Positions 18,488 to 30,400 of a stretch of 64,000 nucleotides of DNA are shown piece by piece. The position numbers and the translations under genes are program-made. Origin of the DNA: Diploscapter coronatus (taxonomy: Eukaryota; Nematoda; Chromadorea; Rhabditida; Rhabditidae); the NCBI GenBank assembly GCA_964036155.1, contig OZ038423.1, forward strand, positions 26,613,249 to 26,677,248, written 5' to 3'. Numbering within the stretch: the stretch's first letter is position 1; each line of letters begins with the position of its first letter. The notes below the pieces were generated by a model. That model was not told where the DNA came from. It saw only the letters and a program-made list of their open reading frames with translations, and did no database searches.

Positions 18488-21400
18488 ATGCCGAGCAAAA
18501 AGAAGACCGATAGCAAGGCGACGATCAGGTTCGAACGAACTCTCGAGCAGATTCAAGCCTTGATCAACAAAAACAAAGCTGATCTTCATCAAAACAAATC
18601 TAAAAAAACAACAAAAATAGACTTAGCCTGTCATGTTCAGATACAACACGCGTTCGCAGACGGCGAAGAAGAGGTCTCGTTCGGCGACTGGGACAACAGC
18701 CGCACCGGCGAATGCGAGAAAGAAGACGAAGCAGCCGGCCGGAGGAAAGAAGAAGGCGACACCAGCAGCTGCGCAGAAGGCCGAGCCCGACGACCAACAG
18801 CAGGTAAGAAAATTGTTGAAAATTTCTAAGTGATGTTACGCAGAGTGTCGTCACTTAGTAGTACATCATTCATTTTAAAATGAAGGCACATGAGCCATTT
18901 CAGGACATCCCCGTTGTGCCGCAACCCAGAAGGAGGAGTTTCGTCCAGGCAGCGATTCGCTTGATCCAGACGGAGATGGACGATGTGTTGAAGATCGCCG
19001 ACCAACTGCAGCTGACTGTTCCGAAGTATGAACTCTGACTCTGGCGTCATTCAAATTCGGCATTTCAGAGACCAATGCGATGTGCGCGGTTTTCTGTTGG
19101 AATATCTCGACGAGAAGTGCAGTGACGAGTCGAAAGAGAGGAGAACAGTCAGGAGGACGTCGGCGTTGGACAGCGACGACGAGCAGAATGCAATCGACGG
19201 CCTGACGGACGACACGACGGCCGACAGAAGCGAGGCAGACGAAGTGCCGCCGCTCGACGACGACATGGATGACGTCGACACGCAAACGGCGCTCGAACAG
19301 GTTCACGAGGTCCAGAACGGATCGACTGGAATCGACGGGCGAGAACTTCATTTCCATCGCCGATCTTTAACATGTTTCATTCCAGATACGGCTCTGACAT
19401 GGACATCTCGACCGACGAGACGCCTTCGCCATCGCTAGTCGTCGCCAACCCGCCTAGAAAATCGTAAGAAACATGATTCTCTCATGAATGATTGTATTTT
19501 CTTTTCAGAGTCCGTCAGAATCTGCGCAGAACGATGAGTCAGATGGTGCCACCGGTTACCGCCGTTGCCCCACGTCGCAATCGTGCAGCATCTTTGTCCG
19601 ACGATGAGAGTGGAGGGGGCCGTCCTTTCGGGTATTTATGATTCTGGAAGATAGTAGAGGGAACGATTTTGGCTTTGAGCCATAAGAGTTCACTACTTTG
19701 CTTCTGGGGATCAGATTTGTTCCAGATCCAGCAGCATCCATCAAACCCCCGCGAGTGCAGGCCGCAGTTCGCTCGATCTCGCGCTTCACCCTCTGCAGAC
19801 CGCAAACGACCAGAACATCTTCGACAAGTATGTAAAGCAAACCACAATGATTATTTTGAAGATGAATGATTAAGACACAGTCTGTGTAAGACTCAGGTTT
19901 CACAAAGAAGGGAAGGGTACAAAAAATGAAAATCAATCGAAATGGGCTGAAACTTGGTGAATAAGCTTCTATTGGGCCCAGTAACCACTTGCACTGACTA
20001 GTTTTTCGAATTAATTAGCATAATTGCCGTACTCAATTATGCTAATTAATTTTCCAAATTCGCACACCCATGAACCAATATGAGGCTCATTCGACGCAGA
20101 ATTTCACACTGAACAAATTCGTAGCTGGGCATTTCTCACAAAACCCTCTAAAAAATATCTAAAAATTAAATTTGTATAAGTTGCAGAAAATCGAAAAATT
20201 TCACTTATCCAGATATTGATGTGAGCGACTTTGACGTCATATTCGGATTCTTCGGCCCTTTTTATCCCCAAAATGACCGGAATGGTCAGGAAATGAGATG
20301 CCAGAAGCCCACTTGCAACGTCCGAAAATGTTTTATTTTTTACCCTTCTTTCACTATAGAGCAGGAACCATGCCGGTGATGTCTGTAAAATGGTTGGTAA
20401 CCCCCAAGTGTTGTACATTTTTGAAATTCTCATGCACTGGAGGTTATCCTACACCGAAAAACAATTTTTTCACATATCTATTTTGCGGAAATGCGCACTT
20501 TTCGGCCCGTACTGTGTTTACAAGTGTAATGTGAGTTAACATCGGATTTTTTCATGAAATCTTGTAGAGCTTCTCAAGTTGATCAACTTTTGTCCCAGAA
20601 CTTCTTCTAGAATGTGCAAACACAGGGAGATATGGGTTGTTGAAATTTTCTTTCATGAAAATCACCTTGGTTTTACGCATTCGGCAATTTATTTGACCCC
20701 AAGAACTTCCTTTTTTCTTCGAAAGAGTTACATATTTTTATTCAGAATAAAATTCTCTATAAAATAAGGTCATTTCCAGTTGGTATCCCAAGACATCGAT
20801 GGGGTCAAAATCGCGAAAAACTGCCGCCGGTCATGGTCACTTTTTGAATTTTCAAATTTTGGCCGAAAATTGTTGATCGTAGCAGGTAGTCGTAGTTACA
20901 CTATTTGTCGAGTTTTTCGTGGGCTATCTAATGAAAAAACCCCACTTAATTTTGTCCAGAAATAAGCAAGCTATGAGTTTTTTCTGACATGGGGTATGTA
21001 AAAACTTGAAACTAGCATAACTCTGTCCACTTGCATTTTAATGAAAAACGGACAGAACCATGAGAATCAGCGTGAAAAACTGAACAATACATGTGAAAAT
21101 CAGCCAAATCGACGGACCCCTTCCTTATGACTTTGATGTTTCCTGATATCCACTCTTAAAAAGTATATAGAACAGAAGAAAGAACTTTATATATCCACGA
21201 AAATCGATTATTATTGAGTAATATGACGTTGCATCATTGGATGATGATAATACTGCAGCTTCAGGCTAGTTATTTTCCCGCCGGGCATCGGTTACAGGTT
21301 TTCGGACACGAAAATTATTTAAATTTTTCAAAATATTAAAAAATTCAAGATATACCTGATCCGTCATCAGGGCATAGTATTGCGAATCATTGCAAAGATT

Positions 21401-24400
21401 GGCCTGAATTTAATAATTTATCGATTTTCAAGATTAAATTAGCTTACCCTCGAAGGACAATCAGACACTCCTGTGTTAGGATTAAGTTTATCCACGCAGG
21501 TAGATCCGGCAGTGGCCTGAGATCCGGCCGAAGTGGTTCTGGATGCACCGCATCTTCCTAAATAGAGGATATATGGAATCCACTTTAACCTATTTATTTA
21601 AATAATACCACATGTCTTAGGGCATTGATCGGTCATCAGACTAAGTTTTATGGGAATTATATTAAAATAAGTAAAAATTTCCCTACTCATAATAACCCGT
21701 GTCATTGCAATAGGACGCCATTCCAGGGCAGTCTTAAATTTGTAAAACTTTCAAATTTGAGAACAATCAAATTTACCGCTGACTCCAGTTGTCGGATTGA
21801 GTTTATCCACACAGGTAATACTAGCGGTGGTTGTAGTAGAGACACCACATCGTCCTTAAATTATTCCATTTAGAATATCTCACTTATCGTAAATATATTG
21901 AATATATTAAATCTTACTGCATGTCTTAGGGCATTGATCGGTCATCAGACTGTGTTATGGGAATTATATTAAAATAAGTAAAAATTTCCCTACTCATAAT
22001 AACCCGTGTCATTGCAATAGGACGCCATTCCAGGGCAGTCTTAAATTTATAAAACGTTCAAATTGGGGAAGAACGAAATTTACCGCTGACTCCAGTTGTC
22101 GGATTGAGTTTATCCACGCAAGCATTGCTAGCGGTGGTTGTAGTAGAGACACCACACCGTTCTTAAATTATTCCATTTAGAATATCTCGTTTATCGTAGA
22201 CATATTGAATAATACCACATGTCTTAGGGCACTGATCAGTCATCAGGCTAGAGTTAAAAGATTTTTAAAAAAGCTATATTTTTTTTTAAATCTCACTCAT
22301 AATAAGCCGTGTTATTGCAATAAGAAGCCATTCTGGGGCAGTCTTAAATTTGTAAAACTTTCAAATTGGGCAAGAATTAAATTCACCGCTGACTCCAGTT
22401 TTCGGATTGAGTTTATCCACACAGGCATTGCTAGCGGTTGTTGTAGTAGAGACACCACATCGTCCTTAAATTATCACACTTAGAATATCTCATTTATCTC
22501 CTTTTTTAGTATTTTTGTAAAGTGTGTCTGTCTGTGTGTTCAGGTTTATTTCTAACCACCTGTCTATCGTACCCCCATGTATGATACGCTGTTTGATAGG
22601 TCTCAGTTACATCATGTGCAATGTACCTTTTCCGATGACTTTTGATCTCATTTTTGGGTACTTAGAGCCAAAAAACTATAATATGCTAATTTTGACATCG
22701 AAATTTGCAAATCGTTTGAGAGATCATTACCGACAGTATTCGCTACTTCGCTGATGAGCTCTCTTCTCTTTCCTTTCTACTATCTTATCTAAATTAATAA
22801 GCGCGAAAAGTGATGACACATTGATAGCTCATTACTGCTCCCGCAACAACGAAATGCAGTCCGAATTTTCGGGATCTGAACTTGATCTCACAATGGGTTG
22901 AAACTGAACATGGAGAGAAATGGAAACTTCCAACTGCAATTGCTGGCTGATACTAAGTTAGCATATTAGAAGAGCTTTGAAAATGCATAAAAGGTAGAGG
23001 ATTGGTAATGAATCGGCCATTAATACTAGGGTTGGAATGGAATGAGAAGGATTGTTTTCTGACAATTTTCAAGAAAAGTACGACTTTTCTATTCTGCATC
23101 TGTCACTGCTGTTTTCTGCTACTGTTTTATTTTCTGTAATTGTTCTGTTTTCTGCTCTCTTCTACACTAGCCGGCCTATATTATTTTCATATTTTTGTAT
23201 AGTTTACAACATGATAATATTTCCACAATGATGTTTGTGAAATAAAAGCGTATAATGCAAAGTTTGAATATGTAAAACATGAAGGGTTATAAGCAAGGTG
23301 AGTTAATGAACAGGTAATTTGTAGTTTTAACTCTCGAATTTGACACAAATTAGCGGAATGCAAAATTGAATATAAAAGTAAAGAGAATCGCTACTTTAGT
23401 TTTATGATGATTTGATGGATTCCCAGGAGGGGAGAGCTATGAAATTAAAAATTTTGATAGTGTGAGAGTATGAGCATGAAAATGAGAAATGCAACGAATA
23501 CAATGCATGCTATTTTTTTTTTTTCAAATTTTGTTCTGGAGCTGGAGTTGTGGTGTTGGTGTTGGTGTTAGTGTTGTTTTGGTTTGATATTGTCTTTGAT
23601 TTTTTGGTAGTTTTGTTTTGCACTTTTGCGAAGCAAAATTTCTAGATGAGGGAGGCCTCGAAGCGGCCGATCGAAGTCTAGTCGTAGATATATTAAACCT
23701 TACCACACGTCTTAGGGCATTGATCGGTCATCAGACTGTGTTATGGGAATTATATTAAAATAAGTAAAAATTTCCCTACTCATAATAACCCGTGTTATTG
23801 CAATAGGACGCCATTCGGGGACAGTCTTAAATTTATAAGTTTCAAATTGAAGAAGAACGAAATTCACCGCTGACTCCAGTTTTCGGATTGAGTTTATCCA
23901 CACAGGTAATACTAGCGGTGGTTGTAGTAGAGACACCACACCGTTCTTAAATTATTCCATTTAGAATATCTCGTTTATCGTAGATGTATTGAATATATGA
24001 AATAATACCACATGTCTTAGGGCACTGATCGGTCATCAGGCTAAATTTTATGGGAATTATATTTAAATAAGTAAAAATTTCCCTACTCATAATAAGCCGT
24101 GTTATTGCAATAGGAAGCCATTCTGGGACAGTCTTAAATTTGTAAAACTTTCAAATTTGAGACTAATCAAATTCACCGCTGACTCCAGTTTTCGGATTGA
24201 GTTTATCCACACAGGTAATACTAGCGGTGGTTGTAGTAGAGACACCACACCGTCCTTAAATTATCACACTTAGAATATCTCACTTATCGTAAATATATTG
24301 AATAATACCGCATGTCTTAGGGCATTGATCGGTCATCAGACTAAGTTTTATGGGAATTATATTAAAATAAGTAAAAATTTCCCTACTCATAATAAGCCGT

Positions 24401-27400
24401 GTTATTGCAATAGGAAGCCATTCTGGGACAGTCTTAAATTTGTAAAACTTTCAAATTTGAGACGAATCAAATTTACCACTGACTCCAGTTTTCGGATTGA
24501 GTTTATCCACGCAAGCATTGCTAGCGGTGGTTGTAGTAGAGACACCACACCGTCCTTAAATTATCACACTTAGAATATCTCACTTATCGTAAATATATTG
24601 AATAATACCGCATGTCTTAGGGCATTGATCGGTCATCAGACTGTATTATGGGAATTATATTAAAATAAGTAAAAATTTCCCTACTCATAATAAGCCGTGT
24701 TATTGCAATAGGAAGCCATTCTGGGACAGTCTTAAATTTATAAAACGTTCAAATTGGGGAAGAATTAAATTCACCGCTGACTCCAGTTTTCGGATTGAGC
24801 TTATCCACACAGTTACCATTCGCTTAATCATAAAATAATAGTTAAATTATTTACATTTTCTTTTAAAATTATTAATAATCTATCATAGATTAATTTTAGG
24901 TATGATTTTAAAAGGAGATAAAATAAAGAGTTTATAAATCTAATACCTGGAGTAGTAGTTTGACCCGCAACTGTAGTTGTAGATGTACTAGGAGTGGTTG
25001 TCGATATCGTAGAAGGAGTAGTTGTGCTTGTCGAAGGAGTCGTTGTCGTGGAAGGAGTGGTAGTACTAGTCGATGGAGTGGTGGTCGACGTGGATGGAGT
25101 TGTAGTACTAGTCGATGGAGTTGTAGTCGACGTGGAAGGAGTGGTGGTCGACGTGGATGGAGTGGTGGTCGACGTGGATGGAGTAGTAGTACTAGTCGAT
25201 GGAGTTGTAGTCGACGTGGAAGGAGTGGTGGTCGACGTGGATGGAGTAGTAGTACTAGTCGATGGAGTGGTGGTTGACGTGGATGGAGTGGTGGTCGACG
25301 TGGATGGAGTGGTAGTACTAGTCGATGGAGTTGTAGTACTAGTCGATGGAGTAGTAGTCGACGTGGATGGCGTTGTAGTCGACGTGGATGGAGTTGTAGT
25401 ACTAGTCGATGGAGTGGTGGTTGACGTGGATGGAGTGGTGGTCGACGTGGATGGAGTGGTAGTACTAGTCGATGGAGTTGTAGTACTAGTCGATGGAGTA
25501 GTAGTCGACGTGGATGGCGTTGTAGTCGACGTGGATGGAGTTGTAGTACTAGTCGATGGAGTGGTGGTCGACGTGGATGGCGTTGTAGTCGACGTGGATG
25601 GCGTTGTAGTCGACGTGGATGGCGTTGTAGTCGACGTGGATGGCGTTGTAGTCGACGTGGATGGCGTTGTAGTCGACGTGGATGGCGTTGTAGTCGACGT
25701 GGATGGCGTTGTAGTCGACGTGGATGGCGTTGTAGTCGACGTGGATGGCGTTGTAGTCGACGTGGATGGCGTTGTAGTCGACGTGGATGGAGTGGTTGTC
25801 GACGTGGATGGCGTTGTAGTCGACGTGGATGGCGTTGTAGTCGACGTGGATGGAGTAGTGGTCGACGTGGATGGCGTTGTAGTACTAGTCGATGGAGTAG
25901 TAGTCGACGTGGATGGAGTTGTAGTCGACGTGGATGGCGTTGTAGTACTAGTCGATGGAGTAGTAGTCGACGTAGATGGAGTTGTAGTACTAGTTGATGG
26001 AGTGGTTGTCGACGTGGATGGAGTTGTAGTCGACGTGGATGGCGTCTGGAAAATGATCATTTGATTTTTAACTCATTAAATGTCTCGACAAATTTATCCT
26101 TGTTTCACTTTCATTGCGAATGAGATATCTTTATGAACCGTAACCAAGTCTTATTAATTACAGAACATGAAGAGGACTTGTACAGAAAAACGATTTTAAT
26201 CAATCTTAGTCATAGTAAGTCTTTTATTCTTCGATTGAAAATTCGCCTCAAAACAACCTATACGGTGGTTTTCCTTCTTTCTCTCCTTCGCGAAGGGGGA
26301 GGTATTTGTGCTCTCTACCTATGCGCGAGATGGAGTTCGAGAAAAGGCGTAACACAAATAAAATGTAACAAAAACTTTTATTGATCAGATAGTAAGTTGA
26401 GTTTTCAAAAACCATGCCATAAAATGTGTAATCTAGTTTAACCTTGATGTTACCCAAATTTATCGAGCTATATAACATTTTTTAAATAAAACAATCATAT
26501 GCTGTTTATGGGGTTAAAAATCATTAAGTTTCCACTATGACCGCCAACCAAGTGCCGGTGATCGCTTTAAATAGGTAAATAGCCCCTCGATTATGGCATA
26601 TATTTCACCCGTGATATCAGTACTCCTAATATCATGCTACAATCACCACGTTCGAATATGCATAGTTGAGTTATGGGGCCACGACTGGACCGAACCGACA
26701 TATGACTGCAAAATAGGACTTTTACTCACACTGAATGACTCGAAAACTGTCAAATCGATATGCTAATTAGCCTAATTACATTCTACACTTAATTCCCTTC
26801 AATTTCATGTATGGTTTCCCTAGGCACTAAATTTCCAATTGTCTCCAACAGTATCCCCTAGAATTACTATAGAAAATTGATGATATCTGACAGAAATAGA
26901 GGTTTTTGAGAGGTATGATTCTAGAAATACGTCATAGGTCCCAAAATCACCTACTAAAATGGACTATTCTATCATATCGTACCATTCTAGAAGTCTATAG
27001 GCCATTACATTCATCTTTCTAGTCACTGGGTTCATTAATGTCCTCAAATACTATGCACCAACTGACATGATCTCATCCAAGTGCGTCTAGCGCTCTGGAA
27101 TACACCCGAAAGCGTACGGCTTTTATCTATAATTTATCTAGGGCATCTGTTCTCCTAATATTGTGGGTCGGAGACACGATCTAGATATGTGACGGTCAGC
27201 AATGGGTCATTTTGTGACCTAATACCTCAAAAATGACGAGGTTTAAAAAAAAAAACCTATATTCGGGAAAGCACTGTTCGAAATAATGTACCCAGACATT
27301 AGAATATGACCTGTGTTTCATCTACGGTAGATATTCTCTAAATTTCATACCTATTTAGACACGCTGTCTTATGCCGTCCCTCAAAAAGCAGGAATGGATG

Positions 27401-30400
27401 ACGTTCACACGGAACGCATTGCAGCGAGCAAAAGGGAGGAGAATTTATTATCGATCAGAAAAACGCAATTAAAGCAGCAAAAAAGTTAATTACACTCAAT
27501 TATCTCGCTCAAATATCAAAATAGAAGCAATTTCTGAAATTTTAAGACCGAATACGCGCAGGAACTCGTCAGAAGAAACGCTCGGGGCAGGTGGGAATGT
27601 CAGGGACGCGATTTTTCTCCTAAAATCGTTCGATTTCTGCTAAAATTTGTTTATTTTACGCGATCCCAGACTATTTCAAATAACTAAATAGCTGAAGGGA
27701 CTCAATGGGCATCGATTGAATATAAAATTAGCCTGGAGCATCACTTCCGAAACACAGCAGGGGTGCGAGAACGTACAAAATCCTTATATAAGGGAATTTG
27801 ATGTGATGGGGTTCTGAAGCCCCCGCGCTGAAATTTCGTTCGAAAACTACCAGAACTATTCAAAGACACCTTAAACTTGGATTATTTATCGATTTTTCGC
27901 ATGTCACTTGCTGGTATTCAACGCAGAGTTCAAAACGTACAGCACTTAACTTACTGAACTTTTCGACTTTTTAACCAACTTGAATCTTTACTAATTTCGA
28001 TGATTGACGGCGCATTAGAATGCCAATTACACACTATAGAAACTTGTCAAATAATTTTTCGAATAGTGCAGTCTATCGCAGACAATAAAACCGGAAGTGG
28101 ACACAAATCAGGCCAATAAATTCGTACTCGCTGCGAACCGCGAATTTTCCTTTTTTCTGGAGCTACTTTTTTCGGATTTTCGACGATTGTTCATGAAAAT
28201 TAATATAATTTCACGTTAATTTGTTGAGAGACTTTCGCAAATACATGGTTACATGATTTTTAAAGATTTTTTGAAAGTCGTTAATTTCGTATTTCCGCGA
28301 ATTGACTACTTTCGACACGATGTGTTTTTGTGAATACTCAAACAATCGTCGAAGTTTTTACATCAAAATATTCCACAGGCCTTATATTCCAAAGTTAGCT
28401 TCCGTTTTAGTCAACTTGGCACTCAAATTTTCGAGAAATTCGGCGTCTCCGGAAAAGAATCAATTTTTAGTGCGAATTCGTCAGTGGAGAGCTAAGTAGT
28501 GCGTCTCCAGGACTGAAACTTAGTAAATCTAGTTGACATGTACAGTATATGTAAACATTAGACAAATCCTAGGACCCACAACTGAGATTCTGATAACCCG
28601 CGAAATATAAAAGAAGTCAACGCTGAAACGAAAGAGTGCAGAGAAAAAGATTCCCAAAGACAGGAAAGAAAGGGGAAAGCGAGAGGCACAATGCAAACTC
28701 TGCGTCTCTAGTCTACTCCACAAATGAGTGATTTTTCAGTTTTCAGTTTTCGCATTTCAATTTTTTATTTTTTATTTTCGGAAATGAATGTAGAACCCAA
28801 TGATATATCCATTCATGGGTAAACCAGTGCGGTGGGGTCAGTTTGGCAAAATGACTGGCGGTCCCTACATGCGAGTTTCAAAATATTAGTTATTCTACAT
28901 GCCCTTTTGCTTTCTAGGGGGTGGGAAAAATACAAAGAGAAGGCGGCGTGCAACAAGATAATTGTTTGTTTGGATTATTATCCTACAAAAGCAGTTCTAA
29001 TGGATGATGACGATCCCTTTTTAATCATCAGCAACAAGCCTTGTCATTTCCAGAAGAATCAACGAAAATAAACACGAACAAGTTCTAGTGGACGCAGAGA
29101 GCAGCAGCAGTAGCATATGTGATGCTGATGCGAGTGACAAATGGGATTATTCGAGTGAAAAGAAGCAAACTCTTACAGTGGTGCTAGTCGATGGAGTGGT
29201 AGTCGATGTGGATGGAGTGGTAGTACTAGTCGATGGAGTTGTAGTTGACGTGGATGGAGTTGTAGTCGATGTGGATGGAGTAGTAGTTGATGTAGATGGA
29301 GTGGTTGTCGACGTGGATGGTGTGGTGGTACTAGTCGATGGAGTTGTAGTCGACGTGGATGGAGTAGTGGTCGACGTGGATGGAGTGGTGGTCGACGTGG
29401 ATGGAGTAGTGGTCGACGTAGATGGTGTTGTAGTCGACGTGGATGGAGTGGTGGTCGACGTGGATGGAGTAGTGGTCGACGTAGATGGTGTTGTAGTCGA
29501 CGTGGATGGAGTGGTGGTCGACGTGGATGGAGTAGTAGTTGATATGGATGGAGTAGTAGTACTAGTCGATGGAGTTGTAGTCGACGTGGAAGGAGTGGTG
29601 GTCGACGTGGATGGCGTTGTAGTCGACGTGGATGGAGTAGTGGTCGACGTGGATGGAGTGGTGGTCGACGTGGATGGAGTAGTGGTCGATGTGGATGGAG
29701 TGGTGGTCGATGTGGATGGAGTGGTTGTCGACGTGGATGGAGTGGTGGTCGACGTGGATGGAGTAGTGGTCGACGTGGATGGAGTGGTGGTCGACGTGGA
29801 TGGAGTAGTGGTCGACGTGGATGGAGTAGTAGTTGATATGGATGGAGTGGTTGTCGACGTGGATGGTGTGGTGGTACTAGTCGATGGAGTAGTAGTCGAC
29901 GTGGATGGAGTGGTGGTCGACGTGGATGGAGTAGTAGTTGATATGGATGGAGTGGTTGTCGACGTGGATGGTGTGGTGGTACTAGTCGATGGAGTAGTAG
30001 TCGACGTGGATGGAGTGGTGGTCGACGTGGATGGAGTAGTAGTACTAGTCGATGGAGTTGTAGTCGACGTGGAAGGAGTGGTGGTCGACGTGGATGGAGT
30101 AGTAGTTGATGTGGATGGAGTGGTTGTCGACGTGGATGGAGTGGTTGTCGACGTGGATGGAGTGGTTGTACTCGTGGAAGGAGTCGTTGTTGTGGAAGGT
30201 GTTGTCGTGGTTGTTGAAAGTGTTGTTGTCGTCGTCGTTACGACCTACAATAATCCTTATAGCAGTATTTTTAAGATTCATCTAAATCAAAAGAAATTTT
30301 TTATAGTATAATTAACGATATTTCATAAGAAAATTTGGTTTAAACTCTTACATTAGCATTATTACAGCATATGCCATCTGGAGATCCGTCTTCAATACAG

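Noticed and set aside
18479..18829. Uninterrupted 116-codon frame at the start of the borealin-like gene
   Set aside because: It reads through intron 1 (GTTCGA...TTCAG) and then in a wrong frame. The spliced version fits in phase to the next nine exons.
24994..26064. Plus-strand 356-codon frame of VVVDVDG repeats
   Set aside because: A by-product of a 21-bp repeat whose length is a multiple of three. The minus-strand frame is the one bounded by good splice sites, in phase with a signal peptide and ShKT exons.
29088..30311. Plus-strand 407-codon frame over the second repeat block
   Set aside because: Same reason as the other block; the non-repeat flanks of this frame have no protein character.
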